Positions 35,381 through 42,292 of a stretch of DNA of 51,468 nucleotides are shown in pieces (positions within the stretch are counted from its first letter, which is position 1; the number at the start of each line of letters is the position of its first letter). Location: the NCBI GenBank assembly GCA_964615145.1, contig CAZTOP010000018.1, positions 1 through 51,468 on the forward strand, read 5' to 3'. The notes beneath the pieces were generated by a model, which saw only the letters and a program-made list of their open reading frames with translations, did not search any database and was not told the origin of the DNA. A program made the position numbers and the translations under genes. Source of the stretch: CAIVPM01 sp964615145 (GTDB lineage Bacteria; Bacteroidota; Bacteroidia; Chitinophagales; Chitinophagaceae).

Positions 35381-36529
35381 CTAAGTGTGTAGTTCAATTT
35401 TGAAAGTGGTGCCTTTGCCAATTTCACTATGTTTAACATAGATGATGCCTTTGTGATATTGCTCAATAATTCTTCTTGTTAATGTTAAACCCAAGCCCCA
35501 GCCACGTTTTTTTGTAGTGAAGCCTGGCTTGAAAACCTTGCCAATATTGGCGTTACTGATGCCTTTACCTGTATCTGTTACTTCAATATTAATTTTATCT
35601 GCAACTTGATTGATAACAATATTGATTTTGCCCTTGCCTTCCATTGCATCTAATGCATTCTTTAAAAGATTTTCAATAACCCAATCAAACAAAGGAGGCG
35701 AGATGTGTGCAATAATATTTTCATTATTTGTGGTCAGGCTAAAATTAACATTTTGCCCAGCACGTTTTTTAATGTAGTCCATCATCGATTGCACTTGAAT
35801 CACAATATTCTTTTCTTCTAAATTTGGTGTGCTACCAATTTTGCCAAATCTATCACTAATCAATAACAGTCTATTGATATCCTTCTCAATTTCAGGTACA
35901 ATTTTTTCATTGCCTTTAATATCTCTTAGCATTTCAAGCCAGCCTTCTAAGCTACTAACTGGCGTACCAAGTTGATGAGCAGTTTCTTTTGCAAGTCCAG
36001 CCCACACTTGATTTTGGGTGCTTTTATAATTAATTTGTAATAACATAAGGAGAATTACAATAAAAAGAATTACAATCGCTAATTGAACAATGGGGTAGTA
36101 ACGTGCTTCGTTCAGTAACTTAGATTCGCCATAATAAACTTTGTTGATTTGAGTTGAATCGTAAGGATTTTTCCAAACTATTGGATTGTGTAAATTTTTA
36201 AACTCAGTTATCTTTTTCTTGATATAATTCTTGTCTTTTGCCAAAGCCAAGCTATCAAGGTTTCTATAATCTAATATTTCTTCTTTTTCCGTTACAAGTA
36301 TAATTGGAATGTCTAAACTGTTTTCAATCAATATTCTGCTGGCAAGATTTGTTACTGTAGTATCGGCACTACCATTTGCTTTAATAGCTTCAACCCACTG
36401 CTCAATTTTTCTGGTTTCGTCAACAGCAATCTTCTTAGAAATATATTGAGAATAGAAAACTGTTGCAATTACTATAAGTATTGCAATGATGGTCAGTATT
36501 GTTTTAAAATTTAAAACCCTTGAAAGCAT
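35381..36529 (-). CDS. Sensor histidine kinase
   Basis: The membrane histidine kinase has about 382 residues. A first helix lies at the N-terminus (FKTILTIIAILIVIATVFYS). An extracytoplasmic part of about 110 residues follows, then a second helix (PIVQLAIVILFIVILLMLLQI). The phospho-acceptor box is ETAHQLGTPVSSLEGWLEML, a His in a form common in Bacteroidota. The ATPase domain has NLLKNALDAMEG (N box), DTGKGIS (G1) and GWGLGLTLTRRI (G2). The ATG at 36529 is preferred over an upstream TTG. No response regulator is adjacent; the nearest in this window is porX, 23 kb away. Confidence 0.92.
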   Translation of the reverse strand: MLSRVLNFKTILTIIAILIVIATVFYSQYISKKIAVDETRKIEQWVEAIKANGSADTTVTNLASRILIENSLDIPIILVTEKEEILDYRNLDSLALAKDKNYIKKKITEFKNLHNPIVWKNPYDSTQINKVYYGESKLLNEARYYPIVQLAIVILFIVILLMLLQINYKSTQNQVWAGLAKETAHQLGTPVSSLEGWLEMLRDIKGNEKIVPEIEKDINRLLLISDRFGKIGSTPNLEEKNIVIQVQSMMDYIKKRAGQNVNFSLTTNNENIIAHISPPLFDWVIENLLKNALDAMEGKGKINIVINQVADKINIEVTDTGKGISNANIGKVFKPGFTTKKRGWGLGLTLTRRIIEQYHKGIIYVKHSEIGKGTTFKIELHT

Positions 36530-36562
36530 AAACAAATATTCATTATGATAAATTTTAGTAAT

Positions 36563-38086
36563 TTAAAAATCTGTCAGAACAAGTCCTGTCATCTCTTTAG
36601 GGATATTTAGACCCATTAATGATAGCACTGTTGGTGCAATATCTCCAAGCTTTCCAGCTTTTAAAGAGCCTTTATAATCATTGCTAATTAAAAATAAAGG
36701 AACTAAATTTAATGAGTGTTGCGTGTTGGGGCTACCATCTTCATTAATCATAAAATCAGCATTCCCGTGGTCGGCTGTAAGCAAAATATCATAGTTCATT
36801 TTTAATGCTGCTGTTACCACTTTTTCAACACAAGCATCTACAGTTTCAACTGCTTTTACAACTGCTGAAAAAACGCCTGTATGGCCTACCATATCTGCAT
36901 TTGCAAAGTTTAAACAAATAAAATCAGCATATCCTTTCTCAATTTCAGGAACCAATGCATCAGCCAATCCATTAGCACTCATTTCTGGCTGCAAATCATA
37001 GGTAGCAACTTTTGGTGATGGAACAATCATTCTGGTTTCGCCATCGAATTCATTTTCTCTACCACCACTAAAAAAGAAAGTAACGTGCGGATATTTTTCA
37101 GTCTCAGCCATTCTAATTTGTTTCTTTCTTGCTGTTGCTAAAACTTCACCAAGCGTATTATTCAGATTGTCGTTTTCGAACATAACACTTACATTGTTGA
37201 ATGTAGCATCATATTCAGTCATAGTTGTATAATGCAGATTTAATTTGTGCATTCCAAAGTCTGGAAAGTCTTGCTGTGTAAGCACTTCAGTAATTTCTCT
37301 ACAACGGTCTGTTCTAAAGTTAAAGCAAATTACGGCATCACCATCTTTAATGTTCGATGTTTGATGTTTGATGTTTGAGTTGATAATTGGCTTGATAAAT
37401 TCATCAGTAACTCCAGCTTCATAAGACTGCTCAATTGATTTTAAAATATCATCACTACCTTCCCCAACTCCATTAACAATTGCATCATAAGCAAGCTTTA
37501 CTCTCTCCCAACGTTTATCTCTATCCATTGCATAATACCTTCCAGTAACAGTAGTAATTTGTCCAACACTATTATTTAAATGATTTTGTAAATCTGTTAA
37601 AAAACCTAAGCCACTTTTAGGGTCACAATCTCTACCATCTGTGAAAGCGTGAATGTAAACTTCCTTTAGGTCGTTTGATTTACATACATCTATCATAGCT
37701 TTTAAATGATTGATGTGCGAATGAACACCACCATTGCTCACCAACCCTAATAAGTGTAGGGGTTTACTATTTTCTTTTGCATATTTTATTGAAGCCAATA
37801 GTTGTTCATTTTGTGCAAACTCTCCAGTTCTAATCGCAACATTAATTCTCTGTAATTCTTGATATACAACACGACCAGCACCAAGGTTTAGATGCCCAAC
37901 TTCGCTATTACCCATTTGCCCATCAGGTAAGCCAACAGCTTCTCCACAAGTTACCAAAGTGCTATTGGGATATTTGCTATACAAAGACTTTACAAAGGGA
38001 ACATTTGCATTTTGAATGGCATCGGCAGTTTTTGATTTGCCTAATCCCCATCCATCCATAATAATTAAAATAACTTTCTTGCTCAT
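36563..38086 (-). CDS. gpmI: 2,3-bisphosphoglycerate-independent phosphoglycerate mutase
   Basis: GpmI interconverts 3- and 2-phosphoglycerate using two manganese ions. The 507-residue product has MDGWGLGKS at the N-terminus and the catalytic Ser in MGNSEVGHLNLGAGR. HAFTDGRDCDPKS, the GRYYAMDRDKRWER block, NFANADMVGHTG and LLTADHGNAD follow. Residues about 236-246 (NSNIKHQTSNIK) are encoded by a 7-nt DNA repeat and appear as an extra loop. A perfect -7 element (38098 to 38091) lies four bases upstream of the start codon. Third glycolytic enzyme in the window besides pfkA and pyk. Confidence 0.97.
   Translation of the reverse strand: MSKKVILIIMDGWGLGKSKTADAIQNANVPFVKSLYSKYPNSTLVTCGEAVGLPDGQMGNSEVGHLNLGAGRVVYQELQRINVAIRTGEFAQNEQLLASIKYAKENSKPLHLLGLVSNGGVHSHINHLKAMIDVCKSNDLKEVYIHAFTDGRDCDPKSGLGFLTDLQNHLNNSVGQITTVTGRYYAMDRDKRWERVKLAYDAIVNGVGEGSDDILKSIEQSYEAGVTDEFIKPIINSNIKHQTSNIKDGDAVICFNFRTDRCREITEVLTQQDFPDFGMHKLNLHYTTMTEYDATFNNVSVMFENDNLNNTLGEVLATARKKQIRMAETEKYPHVTFFFSGGRENEFDGETRMIVPSPKVATYDLQPEMSANGLADALVPEIEKGYADFICLNFANADMVGHTGVFSAVVKAVETVDACVEKVVTAALKMNYDILLTADHGNADFMINEDGSPNTQHSLNLVPLFLISNDYKGSLKAGKLGDIAPTVLSLMGLNIPKEMTGLVLTDF
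37350..37377 (-). repeat. 7-nt-period tandem repeat inside gpmI
   Basis: On the coding strand four heptamers CAAACAT, CAAACAT, CAAACAT, CGAACAT run in tandem, preceded by a degenerate fifth. Three units are identical. They encode part of NSNIKHQTSNIK, which itself shows a 7-residue repeat. Confidence 0.88.
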
Positions 38087-38090
38087 TGTA

Positions 38091-38098
38091 CAAAAGTA
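38091..38098 (-). promoter_or_regulatory. -7 promoter element for gpmI
   Basis: The minus strand reads TACTTTTG, a perfect TAnnTTTG match ending four bases before the gpmI start codon. Use of this element would give a leaderless or nearly leaderless message. No -33 box is clear. Confidence 0.45.
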
Positions 38099-38107
38099 GG
38101 TTGTGTT

Positions 38108-38740
38108 TTATGTAGTAAAATTTAATAATTTATTTGTCTCGGTTATTAAATTCATGGAACTTGTAAGGTGCAGCGTTTGAAGACCTGCTTTTACAGCACC
38201 ATCAACATTCTTAAAAGTATCATCAATAAACAATGTTTCACTTGCTTCTAAATGTTGTTCTTTTAAAATTGCTTGGTAAGATTCTACAGTAGGTTTTCTT
38301 AATCCAAGAATCTGAGAGTAGTAATCTTTGATGAAATAACTATGAAAAGGCTTATTTAGATTAAGCTGATTATATGTTTCGAGAAAAGCATTGTAATGAA
38401 TTTGATTGGTATTGCTAAACAAGTAAACATTGTATTGTTTATTAATTTCATCAAGCCACTCAAGTCTATCTATCCAAAACTCGCCCAGCATTGCATTCCA
38501 AGCGTTTTCTAAATCGGTATCTGCAATTTTTGTATTGGTGATGCTTCTGATTCCTTCATAAAATTCTTCTGGCGAAATTTCTCCAACTTCAATTTGTTCA
38601 AACGGTTTTGAAACAAAGTCTTGTTTATAGTAATCATCAAAATTTGTGATGCCTAGTTTAACAAATGCATCTTGAGTTTTTTGATAATTGACTTTTAGAA
38701 AGATGCCTCCTAAATCGAAAATTATATTTTTTATTGCCAC
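38108..38740 (-). CDS. HAD-family phosphatase
   Basis: The 210-residue haloacid-dehalogenase-type hydrolase has motif I NIIFDLGGIF with the nucleophile Asp at residue 9. Motif II is VYLFSNTNQIHY and motifs III/IV are LRKPTVESYQAIL and TLFIDDTFKNVDGAVKAGLQ. The Gly-Gly after the nucleophile is like YihX-type sugar phosphatases. The substrate is unknown. It lies 21 bp upstream of gpmI and 10 bp downstream of the SGNH hydrolase gene, so the three may be co-transcribed. Confidence 0.88.
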   Translation of the reverse strand: MAIKNIIFDLGGIFLKVNYQKTQDAFVKLGITNFDDYYKQDFVSKPFEQIEVGEISPEEFYEGIRSITNTKIADTDLENAWNAMLGEFWIDRLEWLDEINKQYNVYLFSNTNQIHYNAFLETYNQLNLNKPFHSYFIKDYYSQILGLRKPTVESYQAILKEQHLEASETLFIDDTFKNVDGAVKAGLQTLHLTSSMNLITETNKLLNFTT

Positions 38741-38750
38741 TAAATCTGTT

Positions 38751-39428
38751 TTATAATGATTTTATTTTTTCCCATAAGTAGATTGCTACTAGTTTATTGC
38801 CTTCATCATTTAAATGAACACCATCTGTTGTTAATAAGCCTTCTGAAACATTTTCGTAATTATGTTGTTGCAAATAATTGGTAAAGACATTTCTCAAATC
38901 ACATAGTTCAATTTTATATAGAGCAGCAAGTTTACGAATTACATCGCTGTACAAATCCAAATCCTGATCTTGCAAATTTGCTTTATCCCGCAACTCCCCT
39001 ATTAGTGTTGGTGTACATAAAATAATTTTTGAATGAGATGATAATAATTTTACAATAATTGCTTTGTAAAAATTTTCAAAACGCTCAATATCTAATCCTG
39101 TTCCATTTTTTATTTTACCCCAAACATCATTGATTCCAATGTAAACGACAGTAATTGTAGGAGATTTTGAAAGCACATCTTTTTCTATTCTTAAGTACAA
39201 ATCATACACCCTATTACCGCTAATTCCTGCACCAATAGTTTGTATCTTTTTTACTAAATCCTCTGCTTCAATAACTCTGTTTATTAAGCTTATGTAACCA
39301 TTTAAAGCCATTCCCTGTTCAGTTATTGAGTCTCCAAAAAAAATCACCTTTTTCTTGTTATCTCTTTTAAACGACATAAGCATGATGATAACTATAAAAA
39401 CAATAAACAATACAATACTAGTAGTCAA
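38751..39428 (-). CDS. SGNH/GDSL hydrolase, membrane-anchored
   Basis: The 225-residue esterase-like protein has an N-terminal helix (SIVLFIVFIVIIMLMSF) that is probably a membrane anchor or uncleaved signal. The SGNH blocks are complete: FFGDSITEQG with nucleophile S34, GISGNRV with the Gly, YIGINDVWG with the Asn and TTDGVHLNDEG with the catalytic Asp and His. Such enzymes act on esters of sugars, lipids or peptidoglycan; the target is unknown. It is the first gene of a likely operon with the HAD gene, and a perfect -7 element lies 30 bases upstream. Confidence 0.9.
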   Translation of the reverse strand: MTTSIVLFIVFIVIIMLMSFKRDNKKKVIFFGDSITEQGMALNGYISLINRVIEAEDLVKKIQTIGAGISGNRVYDLYLRIEKDVLSKSPTITVVYIGINDVWGKIKNGTGLDIERFENFYKAIIVKLLSSHSKIILCTPTLIGELRDKANLQDQDLDLYSDVIRKLAALYKIELCDLRNVFTNYLQQHNYENVSEGLLTTDGVHLNDEGNKLVAIYLWEKIKSL

Positions 39429-39458
39429 ATGAAAATTTTAAAGGGTGAATTAATTTAA

Positions 39459-39466
39459 CAAAAGTA
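39459..39466 (-). promoter_or_regulatory. -7 promoter element for the SGNH hydrolase gene
   Basis: The minus strand reads TACTTTTG, the same octamer as before rplU, gpmI and the GH3-like gene. It lies 30 bases before the start at 39428. No clear -33 box. Confidence 0.45.
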
Positions 39467-39547
39467 TATAAACCACGTACGAGTAGTTTGAAAATTTATT
39501 AATGAACCAAAATCTGATAAAAATTATTTTTCAATTCAATAAAAACC

Positions 39548-39555
39548 TATTTTTG
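39548..39555 (+). promoter_or_regulatory. Possible -7 promoter element for greA
   Basis: TATTTTTG matches TAnnTTTG perfectly and lies just before the hairpin at 39560. A transcript from here would start at about 39561-39563 and carry the hairpin at its 5' end. No TTG at the right spacing was found, so this is tentative. Confidence 0.4.
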
Positions 39556-39559
39556 TGTT

Positions 39560-39600
39560 TACAACGCTGCACACAAAATGTGTGCAGCGTTGTATTTTTT
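39560..39600 (+). terminator. greA: Terminator-like hairpin in the greA leader
   Basis: A perfect 16-bp stem (39560-39575 with 39579-39594, core ACGCTGCACAC/GTGTGCAGCGT) with a 3-base loop is followed at once by a run of six T. The T-run lies only on the side toward greA, so it acts rightward. No rightward gene ends within 4 kb upstream, so it cannot terminate a preceding gene. It ends 26 bases before the greA ATG and is best read as a leader attenuator or a 5' stabilising hairpin. Confidence 0.85.
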
Positions 39601-39626
39601 ATGTTATCTACAAAAAATGTTTTGTT

Positions 39627-40094
39627 ATGAGTGAATATGTAACTAAAGAAACTTTTGAGAAAATGAGGGAAGACCTTCATAGAATGAAGGGAATAGACAG
39701 ACCTGCAGCCTCTAAAGCTATTGCTGAAGCAAGAGAAAAAGGTGATTTAAAAGAAAATGCCGAATATGATTCTGCAAAAGAAGCACAAGGAATGTTAGAA
39801 GCAAAAATTAAACAACTTGAGGGCTTTATTGCTAATGCTAAAATTGTTGACCCTAGCACGATTGATACTAGTAAAGTTTCAATACTCACAAAAGTTACTA
39901 TCACTAATGTGGCTACAAAAAAAACAGTGACTTACCAAATAGTTGGAGAAAAAGAAGCGGATTTAAAAGCTCAAAAAATATCAGCATCATCTCCAATTGG
40001 AAAAGGTTTACTTGGAAAAAAAGCTGGTGAAATTGCTGAAGTTCAAGCTCCAAATGGGATTGTTAAATTTAAGATTGAAAGTATAGCAATATAA
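39627..40094 (+). CDS. greA: Transcription elongation factor GreA
   Basis: GreA rescues backtracked RNA polymerase by stimulating transcript cleavage through the secondary channel. The start at 39627 gives a normal 155-residue protein, MSEYVTKETFEKMRED. The frame is open upstream to 39555, but that stretch is the terminator hairpin. The coiled-coil tip with its acidic residues (EKGDLKENAEYDSAKEAQG) and the C-terminal globular domain (ISASSPIGKGLLGKKAGEIAEV) are intact. The HIT gene follows after four bases and is probably co-transcribed. The hairpin directly upstream suggests leader-based control. Confidence 0.97.
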   Translation: MSEYVTKETFEKMREDLHRMKGIDRPAASKAIAEAREKGDLKENAEYDSAKEAQGMLEAKIKQLEGFIANAKIVDPSTIDTSKVSILTKVTITNVATKKTVTYQIVGEKEADLKAQKISASSPIGKGLLGKKAGEIAEVQAPNGIVKFKIESIAI

Positions 40095-40098
40095 AATC

Positions 40099-40488
40099 AT
40101 GACCATTTTTTCTAAAATAATTTCCGGTGAAATTCCGAGTTATAAAATTGCAGAGAATGAAAAATTTTACGCATTCCTAGATATTTTTCCAGTACAGAAA
40201 GGTCATACACTTATTGTACCTAAAATTGAAACAGACAAAATATTTGATGTTCCTGATACTTACTTGTCTGAAATATTAATTTTTGCAAAGCCTATTGCAA
40301 AAGCAATTGAAAAAGCATTTGATTGCAACCGAGTGAATATGATAACAGTTGGATTGGAAGTGCCTCATGCTCACATACATCTTTTACCAACTAATCATAT
40401 TCAAGATCTAGATTTAAGCAAGCCAAAACTAAAATTTAGTAAAGATGAATTTGAGAATATTCAAAAATCAATCATCAGGTTTTTATAG
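40099..40488 (+). CDS. HIT-family nucleotide hydrolase or transferase
   Basis: The 129-residue histidine-triad protein has MTIFSKIISGEIPSYKIAEN at the N-terminus, IFPVQKGHTLIVPK in the middle and the HIT motif VPHAHIHLLP (HxHxH) near the C-terminus. HIT proteins hydrolyse nucleoside phosphoramidates and related dinucleotides; the natural substrate is unclear. It lies four bases after greA, which points to one transcript. Length is slightly longer than the minimal HIT fold. Confidence 0.94.
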   Translation: MTIFSKIISGEIPSYKIAENEKFYAFLDIFPVQKGHTLIVPKIETDKIFDVPDTYLSEILIFAKPIAKAIEKAFDCNRVNMITVGLEVPHAHIHLLPTNHIQDLDLSKPKLKFSKDEFENIQKSIIRFL

Positions 40489-40643
40489 TAATTTCTTAAA
40501 ATTGATGATTGTATTACCAAAACACCCTACATTCGCAATACCAATTACAAGTTGTTCCTCATCTCTAGGTGTTTTTTTGTAAATGCATCGGATATCTCGG
40601 TTTACATTGTATTGGAATTTTTTAACATTTAATCATTTACAAA

Positions 40644-41063
40644 ATGAACATTTACGTTGGAAATCTTAATTGGAACATGACCAATGACGATTTAAACAAT
40701 CTTTTCACTCCTTATGGTGAGGTTATTTCTGCAAAGATTGTAACAGACAAATTTAAAAACGATCGTAGCAAAGGCTTCGGTTTTGTTGAAATGAGCGATG
40801 AAGATGGCAAAGCAGCTATCGATGCTTTAAACGAAACTGAAATTGATGGTCGTAAAATAGTAGTTAACGAGTCTCAACCACGTCCAGCTGGTGAACGTCG
40901 TCCTGGTGGTGGCGGTTTCCGTGGTGGAAATGGCGGCGGTGGCTTCCGTGGTGGAAATGGCGGTGGCGGTTTCCGTGGTGGAAACAGCGGCGGTAGCGGT
41001 GGTGGATACAACCGTTCTCGTGGCGAAGGTGGTAACAGTGGTGGTGGATATAATAGATATTAA
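40644..41063 (+). CDS. Glycine-rich RRM RNA-binding protein
   Basis: The 139-residue product has one RNA recognition motif at residues 1-80: RNP2 is IYVGNL (residues 2-7) and RNP1 is SKGFGFVEM. The C-terminal 50 residues are Gly/Arg/Asn-rich with a 9-residue repeat GGFRGGNGG three times. This type is widespread in Bacteroidota and cyanobacteria. It binds single-stranded RNA, often in cold response, but its role here is not known. It is a single-gene unit with a 155-bp leader region after the HIT gene and a strong terminator. Confidence 0.95.
   Translation: MNIYVGNLNWNMTNDDLNNLFTPYGEVISAKIVTDKFKNDRSKGFGFVEMSDEDGKAAIDALNETEIDGRKIVVNESQPRPAGERRPGGGGFRGGNGGGGFRGGNGGGGFRGGNSGGSGGGYNRSRGEGGNSGGGYNRY
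40911..40991 (+). repeat. Three 27-bp tandem repeats in the RRM gene
   Basis: Units at 40911-40937, 40938-40964 and 40965-40991 each encode GGFRGGNGG (last copy GGFRGGNSG). They are nearly identical in DNA, differing at a few third positions and in the last unit. They are far richer in GC than the surrounding genes. A tract like this can gain or lose copies. Confidence 0.9.
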
Positions 41064-41080
41064 TCTCATTTTTGCTATAA

Positions 41081-41112
41081 AAAAAATGCTTTCCAAATGG
41101 AAAGCATTTTTT
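41081..41112. terminator. Bidirectional terminator between the RRM and aroF genes
   Basis: A perfect 14-bp stem (41081-41094 with 41099-41112) has a four-base loop AAAT. It has A-runs and T-runs on both flanks, so it can serve both convergent genes. Confidence 0.92.
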
Positions 41113-41135
41113 GTTTGTAAGAGATATATTTTCTT

Positions 41136-42254
41136 TTAACTATTCATCACTTTATTTTGATGGTGGATACTTTCAAGATGTACTGCTTCAAAATATTTTT
41201 TAATAAACTCATCGCTTAAACCAAGCTCACTATTTTTGGCATAAGCTTTAGTTAAAATTTCATTCCAGCGTTCTGCCTGAAAGATAGTAATGTTGTTTGC
41301 TTTTTTATAAGCCCCAATAGTATCAGCAATTTTCATTCTCTTGCTTAAAATTTGAATTAATTCATCGTCTAATTGGTCTATGTGATTTCTTAATTTCTGA
41401 AGTTCGATATGCTCGTTAATTTCCGAAGATTTTTTTCTCCAGATAATACTTTTCAAAAGTTCATTCAGAGCTTCTGGAGTAATTTGTTGAGCTGAATCGC
41501 TCCAAGCGATTTCTGGCGTAATATGGCTTTCAATCATTAGTCCATCATAACCTAAATCAATGCTTTTTTGAGCTATTGGTAATAAAATATCTCTCCTACC
41601 ACCAATATGGCTTGGGTCGCAAATAAATAATTTTTCAGGGTTTCTGCTTTTCATTTCAATGGCTAAATGCCACATTGGAGCATTTCGGTATTCTTTATTC
41701 CCATAAGATGAAAACCCTCGATGTATAAGTCCAATATTTTTGATTCCAACTTTTTCAATTCGTTCAACTGCACCTTGCCACAATTCTATGTCAGCATTAA
41801 TTGGATTTTTTATGAGCACTGGAATATCTACACCTCGCAAGGCATTAGCTACCTCCTGAACACTAAATGGATTTACAGTTGTTCTTGCACCAACCCATAA
41901 TACATCAACATCGAATTTTAAAGCATCTTCTACTTGTTTAGCAGTAGCAATTTCAACTGTTGTAGGTAGTCCTGTTATTTTTTTTGCCTGCAACAACCAG
42001 GGCAATGCAATTGCACCAATTCCTTCAAACATCCCCGGTCTTGTTCTTGGTTTCCAAATTCCAGCTCTTAATATGTTTACTTTTCCGATAGCTGCCAAAC
42101 GTTTAGCTGTTTCAATAACTTGTTGTTCGGTTTCGGCAGAACATGGACCAGAAATTATTATTGGATTACATTCTTGAAGTTTATTGGGTGAAAAAAAAAG
42201 TCTAACTTCTTTGTAGGAATTAGACTTTTCTTCTGTTTCAAAATTATCCAACAT
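41136..42254 (-). CDS. Bifunctional DAHP synthase / chorismate mutase
   Basis: The 372-residue fusion carries out the first step of the shikimate pathway and, downstream, chorismate to prephenate. Residues about 1-265 are a KDOPS-like class I DAHP synthase (IIISGPCSAETEQQVIETAKRL, LRAGIWKPRTRPGMFEG, LIKNPINADIELWQGA, HRGFSSYGNKEYRNAP and CDPSHIGGRRD). Residues about 280-370 are a type II chorismate mutase (LRNHIDQLDDELIQILSKRMKIADTIGAYKK). This fusion is common in Bacteroidota. The mutase may give feedback control, as known in other aroA-aroQ fusions. The 7-nt-like array 42254-42281 sits at its start codon. Confidence 0.95.
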   Translation of the reverse strand: MLDNFETEEKSNSYKEVRLFFSPNKLQECNPIIISGPCSAETEQQVIETAKRLAAIGKVNILRAGIWKPRTRPGMFEGIGAIALPWLLQAKKITGLPTTVEIATAKQVEDALKFDVDVLWVGARTTVNPFSVQEVANALRGVDIPVLIKNPINADIELWQGAVERIEKVGIKNIGLIHRGFSSYGNKEYRNAPMWHLAIEMKSRNPEKLFICDPSHIGGRRDILLPIAQKSIDLGYDGLMIESHITPEIAWSDSAQQITPEALNELLKSIIWRKKSSEINEHIELQKLRNHIDQLDDELIQILSKRMKIADTIGAYKKANNITIFQAERWNEILTKAYAKNSELGLSDEFIKKYFEAVHLESIHHQNKVMNS

Positions 42255-42281
42255 TGTTATTTGTTAATTATCTGTTATTTC
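42254..42281 (-). repeat. Degenerate 7-nt-period repeat abutting the aroF start
   Basis: Plus-strand units are TTGTTAT, TTGTTAA, TTATCTG, TTATTTC. The first pair agrees at 6 of 7 and the last at 5 of 7, but the middle pair is poor. The array begins at the start codon itself. It is a weak case. Confidence 0.35.
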
Positions 42282-42292
42282 TAGAGTGATTA

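Noticed and set aside
39555..39626. Extended N-terminus of GreA
   Set aside because: It would translate the hairpin. GreA proteins start at the MSEYVTKE-like position.
40827..41096. Minus-strand open frame of 89 codons rich in Thr and Ala
   Set aside because: It is the complement of the glycine-rich repeat tail of the RRM gene. Its low-complexity content is a by-product of that repeat.
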